Counted from the first letter of the stretch, positions 1 to 8,829 are shown. The stretch: 62,505 nucleotides of DNA from Oscillospiraceae bacterium (GCA_009787625.1 WQSX01000012.1:1-62505); one strand, 5' to 3'. The notes: generated from the sequence alone by a model not told the origin. Translations and numbers: made by a program.

Positions 1-99
1 TAGCAGATAATGGGTAGTTTGCACTGGTTTTTCGGGAGAACAGCGGTGTAGATCCCGATGGCTCCCGAAAAATCAGGGTAAATTGCCCATTATCTGCGG
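1..99 (+). repeat. ~100 bp hairpin repeat, copy A
   Basis: Arms at about 1-38 and 62-98 are near-perfect inverted complements around the apical segment AACAGCGGTGTAGATCCCG plus ATGG (39-61). The base of the apex is closed by CGGGAG/CTCCCG. The same apex recurs unchanged at 156-256, 7716-7813, 43922-44018 and 47603-47701 with different but self-complementary arms. The right flank (GGGAATCAAC) is also shared with the copy at 43922. No coding potential is seen. It could be a MITE/REPIN-like element or a structured RNA. Confidence 0.85.
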
Positions 100-155
100 G
101 AATCAACCGGGGTGTGAACAGTTACTTTTTTACTGCTTGCACTGCGCCTTATCCT

Positions 156-256
156 CCGCAGGTGACATGCAGTTTGTTCCGCTTTTTTGCGAGCCATCGG
201 GATCTACACCGCTGTTCTCGCAAAAAAGACTCCACAAACTGCATATCACCTGCTAA
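156..256 (-). repeat. ~100 bp hairpin repeat, copy B (inverted)
   Basis: Second copy of the family, in opposite orientation to copy A and only 56 bp from it, downstream of the diaminopropionate ammonia-lyase gene. The apical segment reads CCATCGGGATCTACACCGC on the + strand. The inner stem is TGCGAG/CTCGCA rather than copy A's CGGGAG/CTCCCG, so both sides have changed together. The outer arms end in CAGGTGA and TCACCTG. Confidence 0.85.
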
Positions 257-279
257 CCTTAGTGTAACTTTCATTATAT

Positions 280-1488
280 TTATAGCACATACTTACTGTT
301 TTGAACTATATCTCGATAACTCTTTGGGTCTGTGTCTCCTTCTGTGCTGAATAGTAGAAAATGTGAGTCTTTTCCGATTCCTGACTCTTTTCGTAAATCT
401 GCTAAAGAGTCATTGGTTAAAACTTCCAGTAAAAATCCCATACCTGCCGCTCCTGACTCGCCTGATATGATTTTTTTGTCACCATCAGTTGGCGTGCCGA
501 GTGCTCTCATTGCTCGCTCCGTAAGAATATCATCTATTGTAACAAAGTAATCTCCCTTGTTTTTCAAAATGTCCCATGAAACATGGCTTGGCTCACCGCA
601 GGCCAGACCAGCCATAATTGTTTTCATTTCACCACCGACATTTACAACTTCGCCATCAGCTCTGAGCGCAGATTGATAATAACAATCTGCGGCAGTCGGC
701 TCTACAATAAATGATTTCGGAGATTTGCTTTTGTAATAGTTCGAGACAAATGCTTGAGCAGACCCTGCAAACGCTCCGACTCCTGCTTGAAGTGCCACAT
801 GTGTTGGAGTTATTCCGAGACTGCCCAGTTGCTCACATGCTTCTAACGCCATAACAGCATACCCTTGCATAATTTGGCTGGGTATGTCCTCATAACCTTC
901 CCATGCTGTGTCCTGGATTATCTCGCTATTTTGGGTTTCTTCAGCAAGCTTTCTCACCATCCGAATGGTATCGTCATAGTTTAGCTCGGAAATAGTGGCA
1001 TCTGCCCCTTCTCGCCTTATATGGTCGAATCGCATCTTTGACGAACCTTTGTTCATGTATATGACCGCTTTTTGACCAAGCTCCTTAGCCGCCCATGCAA
1101 CAGCTCGCCCATGATTGCCGTCTGTAGCGGCATAGAACGTAAATTCACCCAGTTTACTCGCCATCTTCGGAAGTGAATTATAGTCGAGTTCCCAAACTGA
1201 TTCCCCTAGTAACTGTGCTATATATGATGCTATGGCAAATGTGCACCCGAGTGCTTTAAAAGAATTCAAGCCAAATCGAAAAGACTCATCTTTAACGTAA
1301 ATTCCGCCTACTCCAAGCTTTTTTGCTAAATTATAAAGTGAAACCAGAGGAGTCTCAGAATATTGCGGAAAGCTCCTGTGAAATTCACGGACTTTGTTAA
1401 TCAGTTCAACATCCATCAAAGCCATGTTCTTTGCACAGTCGCTCTGCAGCACTGCATTTTTTACCCAGTTAATCAAGTCTGTGACCAT
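280..1488 (-). CDS. dpaL: Diaminopropionate ammonia-lyase (YgeX family)
   Basis: PLP-dependent enzyme that converts 2,3-diaminopropionate to pyruvate and ammonia; cytosolic. The 402-residue protein has the family hallmarks KDES-x-RFGLNSFKALG with the predicted Schiff-base lysine at about residue 78, a glycine-rich phosphate loop (QAGVGAFAGS) near residue 235, and a length typical of YgeX (about 400). The ATG at 1488 has an SD (AGAAAGG) only one base away. A TTG at 1476 would sit 19 bases after GAAAGG, the spacing used by many genes here, so the true start may be TTG at 1476. It lies about 100 bp downstream of another fold-type II PLP enzyme on the same strand, separated by a REP-like repeat. 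YgeX often occurs with purine or xanthine-hydroxylase genes, which are also in this window. Confidence 0.9.
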   Translation of the reverse strand: MVTDLINWVKNAVLQSDCAKNMALMDVELINKVREFHRSFPQYSETPLVSLYNLAKKLGVGGIYVKDESFRFGLNSFKALGCTFAIASYIAQLLGESVWELDYNSLPKMASKLGEFTFYAATDGNHGRAVAWAAKELGQKAVIYMNKGSSKMRFDHIRREGADATISELNYDDTIRMVRKLAEETQNSEIIQDTAWEGYEDIPSQIMQGYAVMALEACEQLGSLGITPTHVALQAGVGAFAGSAQAFVSNYYKSKSPKSFIVEPTAADCYYQSALRADGEVVNVGGEMKTIMAGLACGEPSHVSWDILKNKGDYFVTIDDILTERAMRALGTPTDGDKKIISGESGAAGMGFLLEVLTNDSLADLRKESGIGKDSHFLLFSTEGDTDPKSYRDIVQNSKYVL

Positions 1489-1513
1489 ACCTTTCTGAGA
1501 AACCCCTTGCCCC

Positions 1514-1583
1514 CGTCATTGCGGGCTTGACCCGCAATCCCCTTATTTTATGCGTTATTCAGGGGATTCCGGGTCAAACAAGC
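1514..1583. repeat. REP-like palindromic repeat
   Basis: CGTCATTGCGGGCTTGACCC followed by GCAATCCCC and, after an AT-rich spacer, AGGGGATTCCGGGTCAAAC. The two halves are inverted relatives. The same motif family is found at 20062-20155 and 39580-39673. It fills the gap between two PLP-enzyme genes. Confidence 0.7.
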
Positions 1584-1589
1584 ACTTCA

Positions 1590-3068
1590 TCAAATAATCC
1601 CCACCGCTTCATTAAACTCACGGATATGCTCATCAATCTCATCTGCCTGTTTTTGCACAGCTTCAAATGTAGTATCTTGGTGATACCACAAATCCTCAAG
1701 TTGCTCAGCAGTTTTTCCCTGTTGCTCAACCCATGTATAGTATTTTAAGTTGTGAATTCGTTTACGCTCAGAATTTGTGAGCTCAAGCAGATTATCTGTT
1801 CCTGCGCTGAGTAACGCTCCTCTAAAATCAACAGATGCTTTCGACCCTGAGTAAGTACCCTCTATTTCATTCAACTCTTTAATCCGTGACTGATACATCT
1901 GTGAGCAATCGGTGAGCACCGTGACTACAACATCTTTGCCTGTGAGCTCGTAATATTTAGCAAATTTGATAGCACACAGCATATTTGCAATACCTGAAAT
2001 GCCCATAAGCGCAAGATTTTCTACATCTTCCTGACTCATGCCGGCATCACCGGCAAGAAATTCTTTGCCCGCCGGTTCATTGAATAATCTAAGTAATGCC
2101 ATAGCATCATTGTCATCAATGGCAATAGCCATGTCCGTATTTTTGACATTGTGAATCCAAGGAATATGCTTATCTCCGACACCCTCAATGCGGTGGTCGC
2201 CAAAACCGTTATTTAAAATCGTCGGGCATTGCAAAGCCTCGCCAACGGCAATCTTAGAGTTTGGATAAACCTGCTTTAAATAATCTCCCGACCCAAGTGT
2301 TCCCGCAGAACCGGACATCAGGCAAATTCCTGCAAAATTCAGCTTTTCCTTCGAGCTTGCTTCAATATCTTCAAAAGCTTCACGAACGGCATTACCTGTC
2401 ACTTTATAATGCCAGAGATAATTCCCCATCTCGTCAAACTGGTTAAAAATCATCACATCATCACGGGTTTCACGAAGTTCATTGGTCTTATCAAAAATCT
2501 CCTTAACATTGCTCTCAGATCCGGGCGTGGCAATGACTTCCCCGGCTATCTTTGAGAGCCAGTCAAAACGCTCACGGCTCATGCCTTCCGGTAAAATCGC
2601 AATAGATTCACAAGCTAATAGCTTAGAGTTAAACGCACCACCACGGCAATAATTTCCGGTGGAAGGCCAAACAGCCTTTTGCGTAGCAGAATTAAACTGC
2701 CCCGTAACCAGCCGAGGCACAAGACACCCATACGATGCCCCAACTTTATGGCAACCCGTCGGAAAGAACTTCCCCACCATGCAGATTATTTTAGCCGAAA
2801 CTCCTGTAAGCGCTGACGGAAGTTCGATAAAATTTGGTCTGCCAAAAAGCCCACCATCTGCCTTCTGCTCATTTTTCCAAGTAATGCGAAACAAATTAAG
2901 CGGAGACAAATCCCAAAGCCCCACGCTTTTTAGTTTTTCAGTCACCTGCTCAGGCACAACCCTTTCAGGATATCTCATCTGCTCAAAAGTCGGAAGAATA
3001 ATATTGTTCTCGCGAGCTTTTGTTATATTTTGCTCCAATGTCTTTTTATGTATAGTCAAATCAATCAT
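1590..3068 (-). CDS. Fold-type II PLP-dependent enzyme (cysteine/threonine synthase-like), substrate unknown
   Basis: A 492-residue pyridoxal-phosphate enzyme of the cysteine-synthase/threonine-synthase fold. The likely Schiff-base lysine is in TGCHKVGASYG (about residue 108), followed by WPSTGNYCRGGAFN and a glycine-rich phosphate-binding loop SGSAGTLGSGD near residue 255. The start at 3068 (MIDLTIHKK) is chosen because GAAAGGAATG lies 13-18 bases upstream; an ATG at 3113 has no SD. The protein is longer than ordinary cysteine synthases (about 310) and has a C-terminal extension of about 100 residues. Pairing with dpaL suggests amino-acid degradation, possibly a lyase or deaminase on a related amino acid, but the substrate cannot be read from sequence. 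Its about 170-nt leader is highly structured. Confidence 0.75.
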   Translation of the reverse strand: MIDLTIHKKTLEQNITKARENNIILPTFEQMRYPERVVPEQVTEKLKSVGLWDLSPLNLFRITWKNEQKADGGLFGRPNFIELPSALTGVSAKIICMVGKFFPTGCHKVGASYGCLVPRLVTGQFNSATQKAVWPSTGNYCRGGAFNSKLLACESIAILPEGMSRERFDWLSKIAGEVIATPGSESNVKEIFDKTNELRETRDDVMIFNQFDEMGNYLWHYKVTGNAVREAFEDIEASSKEKLNFAGICLMSGSAGTLGSGDYLKQVYPNSKIAVGEALQCPTILNNGFGDHRIEGVGDKHIPWIHNVKNTDMAIAIDDNDAMALLRLFNEPAGKEFLAGDAGMSQEDVENLALMGISGIANMLCAIKFAKYYELTGKDVVVTVLTDCSQMYQSRIKELNEIEGTYSGSKASVDFRGALLSAGTDNLLELTNSERKRIHNLKYYTWVEQQGKTAEQLEDLWYHQDTTFEAVQKQADEIDEHIREFNEAVGII

Positions 3069-3237
3069 CAAAAATTCATTCCTTTCAATAATCTTTAGGC
3101 GTAAATAGCCCATGAAAAGGCATTAATTTTTTTGTGCATCATTTGCGGTTCCCCCACAGGGGGAGCAAATCGCACATTCCCCCGTTAGCGTGATTTTTCA
3201 CGCTAACATCGCCTTTCAAATGAATTTCGTTGCTTAT
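3069..3237 (-). promoter_or_regulatory. Long structured 5' leader with potential SD-sequestering hairpin
   Basis: Predicted leader from about 3237 to the start at 3068. In transcript order it holds a perfect hairpin (GTTAGCGTG, AAAAAT, CACGCTAAC) and a second hairpin (TTTGC..CCCCC, TGT, GGGGG..GCAAA). Then comes ATGATGCACAAAAA, a CCTTTTCAT segment, the box TTTACGCCTAAAG and the SD GAAAGGAATG. CCTTTTCAT can pair with the SD. The 3' 80 nt closely match the leader of the ATPase gene starting at 31145, although the proteins are unrelated. Confidence 0.55.
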
Positions 3238-3243
3238 TTGTTA

Positions 3244-3272
3244 ATTATACTTTACGTGGACAAAGTTTACAA
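3244..3272 (-). promoter_or_regulatory. Predicted SigA promoter for the leader/PLP enzyme
   Basis: On the minus strand TTGTAA (3267-3272), a 17-nt spacer and TATAAT (3244-3249). The predicted start is near 3237. Confidence 0.55.
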
Positions 3273-3387
3273 CAAAAATCATTTGATTAAATCTCTACCG
3301 CACAGAGCAGCCCGGACTGGGTTCTAAGGTAAATAACGCCATTACAAGCATACAGGCAGGGGCGGGATTATGCTTATTTTGTAGACA

Positions 3388-4128
3388 TCAACTCATCGTT
3401 CGATACACACTTTCATGAACACCCTGTTCTTTACCTAAAAAAGCGGCAAATTTCTCTGTAGCATCCTCAATACATTCATTTAATTCGTCGGTAACGACAA
3501 CATCTTGTTCCCACCACCAATTCCTTATACAAAAATGTGTGGCATTTTTTTCCGGTTCAAAACGTGCAATAAAACGGTTGCCGTACAACACGGGCAGAAC
3601 ATAATAGCCGTATTTACGCTTTGCAGAAGGAACATAAACTTCCCATGTATAGTCAAAGTCAAATATCTTTGACACCATATCTCTGTCCCAAATGAGGTTA
3701 TCAAGAGGTGCTATAAATTTAACAAATTTGCTTTCGGATTCCGCACCTAAACTGTTTTCCATATCTACAGTTTTTGCATAAAAGTTTTCCGTTATGCCCT
3801 CAACCTCAATAATCGTAACTACGCCTTCACCAACAAGCTCATCAAAAATCTTTTGTCGAGTAGTCTTGTCGGGGATAAGCGTACCGAACCAACCACCGCC
3901 GTTTCTGTTCCACAACATACCAACGCTTGCAATACGTCTGTACACATACCATTTGAAAAAGTCATGTTCTGATGTAAAAGCAGCAGGGGGTTGAATGGTG
4001 TACGTTGGTATTATGTTTTCAATAAGGTCGAATACTTTTGGTGCAAACCCTACTGCTTTTAGCGACGTAATTCGTTCGGTTGCTTTATCCACGCGAACAT
4101 ACCTATCCTGTTCATATTTCCTGTTCAT
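3388..4128 (-). pseudogene. YcaQ-family winged-helix protein, N-terminally truncated
   Basis: The 246 residues match the middle and C-terminal part of the YcaQ/AlkX crosslink-repair DNA glycosylase family (HTH_42, PF06224). The clearest stretches are FIAPLDNLIWDRD, FDFDYTWEVYVPSAKRKYGY and YVLPVLYGNRF. Family members are usually about 350-410 residues, so roughly the first third, including the N-terminal winged helix expected to hold catalytic residues, is missing. The only in-frame ATG near the 5' end has a poor SD. Just upstream is a 38-residue stub of a different gene, so the left part was probably lost by deletion. It may be a dead remnant; a reduced functional protein cannot be excluded. 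Confidence 0.65.
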
Positions 4129-4134
4129 ATTCCG

Positions 4135-4251
4135 TTAGCCAGAATTTATAGAATTATCTGTCTCAAAACAAGCATCGGAAAATGTGTTAAAGAGATAAAA
4201 ATAATCTTTCGTGTTACTCGGAATAATCAGGTTGTACTTTGAAAATTTCAT
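4135..4251 (-). CDS. 38-residue ORF resembling the N-terminus of a radical SAM peptide maturase
   Basis: A short ORF with a good SD (TGGAGGCATAAA before ATG). It begins MKFSKYNLIIP and continues YFYLFNTFSDACFE. That pattern (K-x-S-K-Y-N, then an aromatic 'Y-x-LFNT') is like the first 30-40 residues of radical SAM/SPASM RiPP maturases, before the CxxxCxxC domain. It stops at TAA seven bases before the truncated YcaQ gene. The likely story is a deletion that removed the rest of a maturase gene and the start of the YcaQ gene. It could also be a genuine small protein. Confidence 0.4.
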   Translation of the reverse strand: MKFSKYNLIIPSNTKDYFYLFNTFSDACFETDNSINSG

Positions 4252-4294
4252 TTTATGCCTCCATGTTGCAAGTTTGTATTACAGCTGTTAGGGG

Positions 4295-5291
4295 TCAATA
4301 CTCCCCTTCGGCAATCAGTGCCAACACTGTTTCCATAGCGTCCATACCGGGGCGGTTGAAGTGGTGAGGGATAGTTCCTGCTTCTAGCGGACGGCCGTTG
4401 TGGTCTGTAAAATAAAGCACATCAAAAATGAATGGTATCCCGGTACTAGGCAGATATCTCCTAATGCGCTCTCCGCCGAAATAGCCGGCCGTAACATCTC
4501 CAACGAGAGTGGCAAGTCCCGACTCCTTGAATAGCCATGTCGCTACCTGCGCAGCAGAGCCTGTAAAGTCGCTCGTGAGTAGCCATATTTTTCCATTGTA
4601 GTCGCTACGTCTTGTCTGACTTGGAGATATTTCAGCATGTGCACGAAAGCCGTAGCTCAACCGTGTCGCATCTATTTGGAACTGCAAAACTGGAAACCGA
4701 CAGATAGGCAATTCTGCCATTCTCTATGATTTCTGTACTTACGTTTTCACGCGACTCAATTTTAGACAGTACAATGTCATTGAGTCTCACTATCTCACTA
4801 GCATCATTATCCTGCAGTGCTTCTATGAATGATTCCGCCAATTCTTGCCCGACAAGATAGCTTAAGTGCTGCCTTACAGCATTTGGGTCAACCATGTAAT
4901 ACTCAGTCATCATAGCGGCAAACTGCGGGATATCACCGTAGTTTGTTTCATAAAATCTACGGCTAATGCTAAAATGAGCAATGCCATGGAGCGGTCTGAA
5001 AGATTCAATCAGAAGATTATTAAACTCAACCTCTGTCATATCATCAGATGCACGTATAGTAGCCCGTATATCCCTAAAAATTTCTTCGATGTCAACATCT
5101 CTTTCCCGATACGCCACACCCCAAAACGGGAAGTTATCTTCAAGAACATACATCATATAATCGAGGTCGTAAAGGAAGAGGCAGTCCTCATCTTCAGCTT
5201 CGAGTAACACATTATCGCAAGCTACCGAAAACAGTAGTATCATTAACAGTATGGCTACTAGTATTGTCTTAAATAGCATAATAGTCCTCAA
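4295..5291 (-). pseudogene. S41-family peptidase lipoprotein, frameshifted and internally deleted
   Basis: Two reading frames make one broken gene. The 5' part (5291 to about 4632) has a lipoprotein signal (hydrophobic run ending LLFSVACD, lipobox Cys) and an S41 N-terminal domain up to GRIAYLSVSSF. The 3' part (4720-4295, other frame) has the S41 core: NGKIWLLTS, DFTGSAAQ (candidate catalytic serine) and GDVTAGYFGGERIRRYLPS. The RGNGGG-like stretch expected between the parts is absent, so the frame change goes with loss of roughly 80-100 residues. The product would have been a membrane-anchored C-terminal-processing-type protease. It lies next to two other damaged genes. Confidence 0.7.
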
Positions 5292-5377
5292 TCACGAAAT
5301 GGTATCTAATCTGTCTCATATAATACCACGATTTTTCACTAATGGCTATAGATAGAACTGTTTTACAGCACCTTTTT

Positions 5378-5488
5378 TTCTTGCCAAAAAAAGCGGAGTG
5401 TTTCTGCGGGGTGTGGGGTTTAGACAACAAAAAATCTCCACCCTTGACAAAAACTCGGAATGGGTTGTTTGTGGAGTCTTTTTTGCAG
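5378..5488. repeat. Degenerate relative of the ~100 bp hairpin repeat
   Basis: CTTTTTTT/AAAAAAAG with GCGGAGT and TCTGCGGGG (5378-5412) resembles the right arm of copy E. GTTTGTGGAGTCTTTTTTGC (5467-5486) matches the left arm of copy B. The invariant apex is missing. This looks like decayed or recombined arms. Confidence 0.35.
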
Positions 5489-5498
5489 TACAGAGCAA

Positions 5499-6272
5499 TT
5501 ATACCAAATCCCGCACCTCTGTCATGTTCTCCCAGTAACGCTTAGGCATATGAGACATTCGGCAACGTGGGTTTTCCCTTGATTCGATTGAAACAGTGTC
5601 ATAAAAGCGTTTCCACATTGCCTGATATCTTGCCTCGCCCTCGCTGATTGACGGAAATTCAATACTATCTATTGAAATAATCTCTTTGCGGCGGTTTTGG
5701 TACACCAGTGCCGCCTTATGTGTTTTATCGAAAATCATAAAATCCTCATTTACATACCGCTCTGTAAAATGACCCGCGATAAACGGCAAAACAAAATTTT
5801 TCGGCGTAATTGTCGCCGCAAGCGCACCGTCATAATCAGCAAAACGCACAAAGCCTCTAAGCAGATGCGCCTCACCGAACAAGTGCTTCTGTGCCTTTAA
5901 AAGTGGTGAAACATCGGGGTCGCCAAGGCGTTTGACTAAACCTGAGCCCTCACGATAACCACGGAGCAAAAATTTCAGCATCAATAGTTCCTTTTGCTTT
6001 AGCGCTGAGAGAAACACCGTCTCTATGAGGCGCAGTGCCTCTTTTGAAATCTTTTTGGGGACCGAGGAGAGTACACGCCTTGCCTTGTTTTCATCTGTTT
6101 GTATGATGTTGACCGCATAAAATGTTATTGGCTCTTCTTCGATGGATACAATGTCAATTGGTGTCACTCCGCTGTAGACACTTTCAAAAACACAGCATAA
6201 AAATCCACTAAATGAGCCATCATATGCATAAATAACGTTATCCGCTTTAGCTAAAGAGTTGATTTCAGACAT
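5499..6272 (-). CDS. TIGR03915-family protein (partner of radical SAM DNA repair/modification protein)
   Basis: A 257-residue protein of the TIGR03915 family, found almost always next to the TIGR03916 radical SAM protein, as here. Recognisable parts are the start VIYAYDGSFSGFLCCVFES, the central GDPDVSPLLKAQKHLFGEAHLLRGFVRF and the C-terminal MWKRFYDTVSIESRENPRCRMSHMPKRYWENMTE. Members are annotated as putative DNA repair or modification proteins; the reaction is unknown. The start ATG at 6272 overlaps the end of the radical SAM gene by 22 bases, so translation is probably coupled. Confidence 0.85.
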   Translation of the reverse strand: MSEINSLAKADNVIYAYDGSFSGFLCCVFESVYSGVTPIDIVSIEEEPITFYAVNIIQTDENKARRVLSSVPKKISKEALRLIETVFLSALKQKELLMLKFLLRGYREGSGLVKRLGDPDVSPLLKAQKHLFGEAHLLRGFVRFADYDGALAATITPKNFVLPFIAGHFTERYVNEDFMIFDKTHKAALVYQNRRKEIISIDSIEFPSISEGEARYQAMWKRFYDTVSIESRENPRCRMSHMPKRYWENMTEVRDLV

Positions 6273-7576
6273 AACACAGCCTCCTCAACAGCGTCGTTTA
6301 TTAAATTTGATCCTCGCCCTGTCATATATGGTAGTGCCGCATTTGGCTTAGTGTCGTCGAAAAATGAAAGTTGTTCCGCACCAAACGCATAGATTTTGGG
6401 GTCGATAAGCGAGCGTAGCGTCAAATCTTTGTCAAGTCGTAGTCCTGTGGTGTTGTCCTTTGTGAGTATAAAGTATTTTGCCCTCTTCAGCACAATGCCA
6501 ATGCGCTTTAGTTCATCAAGTCCTAATCGACCTTCCCTTCTCGCAACGACTATACGCTTCGCCCCTGTCGGACCTATGCCCGGCACACGCAGAAGGTCAC
6601 GCTTGGAAGCTTTGTTAACGTCCACGGGAAAAAAGTGCATATTATTGATTGCCCAATTGCATTTTGGGTCAAGATATGGATTAAAGTTTGGCGTTTCTTC
6701 GCTGAGTATTTCATCAGAACTAAACTCATATTGCCTCATTAAGAAGTCGGCTTGATAGAGCCTATGCTCTCGGAGCAGTGGCGGCGGAGATGCAACGGCG
6801 GGTAGCAGGCTGTTTTCCATCACGGGAATATATGCAGAATAAAATACACGTTTTAGGCTATATTTTTCATACAGTGCCGAGGCGAGGGTTATTATTTTAT
6901 AATCTGTCTCTTCTGTAGCTCCTATTATCATCTGTGTGGCTTGTCCTGCGGGTGCAAATGCAGGTGCATTTTTGTAGAGCGCAAGTGCCTCAGTATTCTC
7001 TGTCAGCTCGTTCCTTATTTGGCGCATAGGGGCTAAAATGGCTTCCTTTGTTTTGTTTGGCGCAAGCAGTGCAAGACTCTTTTCGCTGGGCATTTCAATA
7101 TTCACACTGAGCCTGTCAACAAGCAATCCCAACCGATAGACCAACTCAGGTGCCGCACCCGGTATTGCCTTCGCGTGGATATATCCCCAAAAGTTACTCG
7201 TGTGACGCAAGGTATAGATGGAGTTTATCATAAGCTCCATGGTGTAGTCAGGGCTGATAACTACGCCACTGGACAAAAACAGCCCTTCAATATAGTTGCG
7301 CCGATAAAACTGCACCGTTAGCTCCGCAAGCTCATCAGGCGTAAAAGTTGCCCGTTGCACATCACTGCTTGCGCTGTTTACGCAATATTTGCAGTCATAA
7401 ACGCAATCATTCGACATCAGGACTTTCAAAAGCGATATACAGCGCCCGTCAGCCGTAAAGCTGTGGCATATCCCCGCAGGTACGGTATGCCCCGGCCTGT
7501 CGGAGCCTGATGACGTACAAGCCGCATCATACTTTGCGCTGTTCGATAAAATAGTGAGCTTATCAATCAATTCCAT
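6251..7576 (-). CDS. TIGR03916 radical SAM protein, putative DNA modification/repair
   Basis: A 441-residue radical SAM protein. The iron-sulfur motif CVYDCKYC (cysteines at about 58, 62, 65) binds the 4Fe-4S cluster that cleaves SAM. A helix-hairpin-helix DNA-binding element follows near residues 330-355 (NKASKRDLLRVPGIGPTGAK). This arrangement is characteristic of TIGR03916, linked to uracil-DNA-glycosylase-like proteins. It precedes the TIGR03915 gene and overlaps it. The combination of rSAM chemistry and HhH suggests action on DNA bases; the substrate is unknown. Confidence 0.88.
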   Translation of the reverse strand: MELIDKLTILSNSAKYDAACTSSGSDRPGHTVPAGICHSFTADGRCISLLKVLMSNDCVYDCKYCVNSASSDVQRATFTPDELAELTVQFYRRNYIEGLFLSSGVVISPDYTMELMINSIYTLRHTSNFWGYIHAKAIPGAAPELVYRLGLLVDRLSVNIEMPSEKSLALLAPNKTKEAILAPMRQIRNELTENTEALALYKNAPAFAPAGQATQMIIGATEETDYKIITLASALYEKYSLKRVFYSAYIPVMENSLLPAVASPPPLLREHRLYQADFLMRQYEFSSDEILSEETPNFNPYLDPKCNWAINNMHFFPVDVNKASKRDLLRVPGIGPTGAKRIVVARREGRLGLDELKRIGIVLKRAKYFILTKDNTTGLRLDKDLTLRSLIDPKIYAFGAEQLSFFDDTKPNAALPYMTGRGSNLINDAVEEAVLCLKSTL

Positions 7577-7715
7577 ATCGTCTGCTACTCCAATTAGTAC
7601 GATTTTGCTTCAGCAAAACCATCTGCTATTGATTATAGCTCTAATTATCGTAGAAGTCAATAAGTATTTTCTATGATTTTGAGATTAACAAAAAATATGT
7701 AACTATTCACCGGGC

Positions 7716-7813
7716 TAGCAGATGATGGGCAGTTTACCCTGGTTTTTCGGGAGAACAGCGGTGTAGATCCCGATGGCTCCCGAAAAATCAGGGTAAACTG
7801 CCCATCATCTGCG
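7716..7813 (+). repeat. ~100 bp hairpin repeat, copy C
   Basis: Third copy, nearly identical to copy A (apex identical; inner stem CGGGAG/CTCCCG; outer arms TAGCAGATGATGGGCAGTTT and its complement). The arms are almost perfectly paired over about 37 bp. It lies between the radical SAM gene start and the deacetylase stop. Confidence 0.88.
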
Positions 7814-7839
7814 GGGTTTACAGAAATTTATCACTACGG

Positions 7840-8829
7840 TCAACGCCTACCCCCTCCGAAGTTGTATATTCTACCCGGTGTGGGAGTAACTCCGGAGTGG
7901 TAAAACAGCTCGGAAACAGTCACGAGTTGGAATCCTTGCTCTATAAGCGCAGGAATTAGTCTCATAGCGGCCTCTGCAGTCGGCTCGCGAATATCATGCA
8001 TGATGATAATATCCCTATCCTGCACATTATCCATAACAGCATCAAAAATCATATCTGCATCTCTCGTATACCAATCTCGTGTATCGAGCGACCAAAGAAC
8101 CAGCGGCAAGTTAAGATTTTCGGCAACACGCATAACAGCTTCGTTATGTGCACCATATGTTGGTCTCAAACTTGCCGGAGCAAAACCGGTAATTTCAGCA
8201 ATAGCAACACTTGCATTATAGATTTCAAAGTGCATATCACTCTCCGAAAGGTCGGTAAGCCTTTGGTGTGACCATGTGTGATTTGCAATTTCGTTGCCCT
8301 GCATGTGGATTCGCTGCGCGATATCCCTATGGCTCTCAAGGAGGGTTCCCAAGACAAAAAATGTAGCCAGACCCCCGTGAAATTCAAGCGCATCAAGAAT
8401 CGGTATAGTGTGAATGCTCGGCCCGTCGTCAAATGTCAGGGCTATCATGGGTCTGTAAGGGTCAATACCGCTTCTCACCGTTTGCCACATGGGATAATTA
8501 ATTTCCGGGAGAGGTAGAGCTTCGCTTTCATCAGGTAGAAGCTCCTCGCTATCATCATCGTTGTCATCATTTTCCGTTTCTAAAACATCACTCTCAGCGT
8601 ACTCATTTGGAATTTCGTCCGAAGCGTCATCAATTTCGATAATCGGCTCTTCGGGAGGATTTTTTTCGGCAGGTGGTTCCGGTTCAAGCTCAACAATCAC
8701 GTCAATCTCAGGTTGCGGTGTCTCCACCGCTGTTAGGTTTTCAAGTATGTCACCATTACCAAAAGCCACAAACGCCGCTACAGCAATGAGTGGTATTAAT
8801 ATTAACGCTGTTATAAATTTCCTTTTCAT
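7840..8829 (-). CDS. Membrane-anchored polysaccharide deacetylase (NodB domain)
   Basis: A 329-residue carbohydrate esterase 4 family protein that removes N- or O-acetyl groups from extracellular polysaccharide or peptidoglycan. Residues 1-27 form a signal/anchor helix (KRKFITALILIPLIAVAAFVA region). Residues 30-110 are an acidic Glu/Asp/Pro linker. The NodB domain follows: motif 1 ALTFDDGPS, motif 2 NHTWSH (metal His), motif 3 RPTYGAHN, motif 5 IIIMHDI. The SD TAGGAGTAGATA precedes the ATG at 8829. It is monocistronic, with a hairpin repeat directly downstream. The polymer attacked is not evident; peptidoglycan is the usual target of such proteins in Firmicutes. Confidence 0.9.
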   Translation of the reverse strand: MKRKFITALILIPLIAVAAFVAFGNGDILENLTAVETPQPEIDVIVELEPEPPAEKNPPEEPIIEIDDASDEIPNEYAESDVLETENDDNDDDSEELLPDESEALPLPEINYPMWQTVRSGIDPYRPMIALTFDDGPSIHTIPILDALEFHGGLATFFVLGTLLESHRDIAQRIHMQGNEIANHTWSHQRLTDLSESDMHFEIYNASVAIAEITGFAPASLRPTYGAHNEAVMRVAENLNLPLVLWSLDTRDWYTRDADMIFDAVMDNVQDRDIIIMHDIREPTAEAAMRLIPALIEQGFQLVTVSELFYHSGVTPTPGRIYNFGGGRR

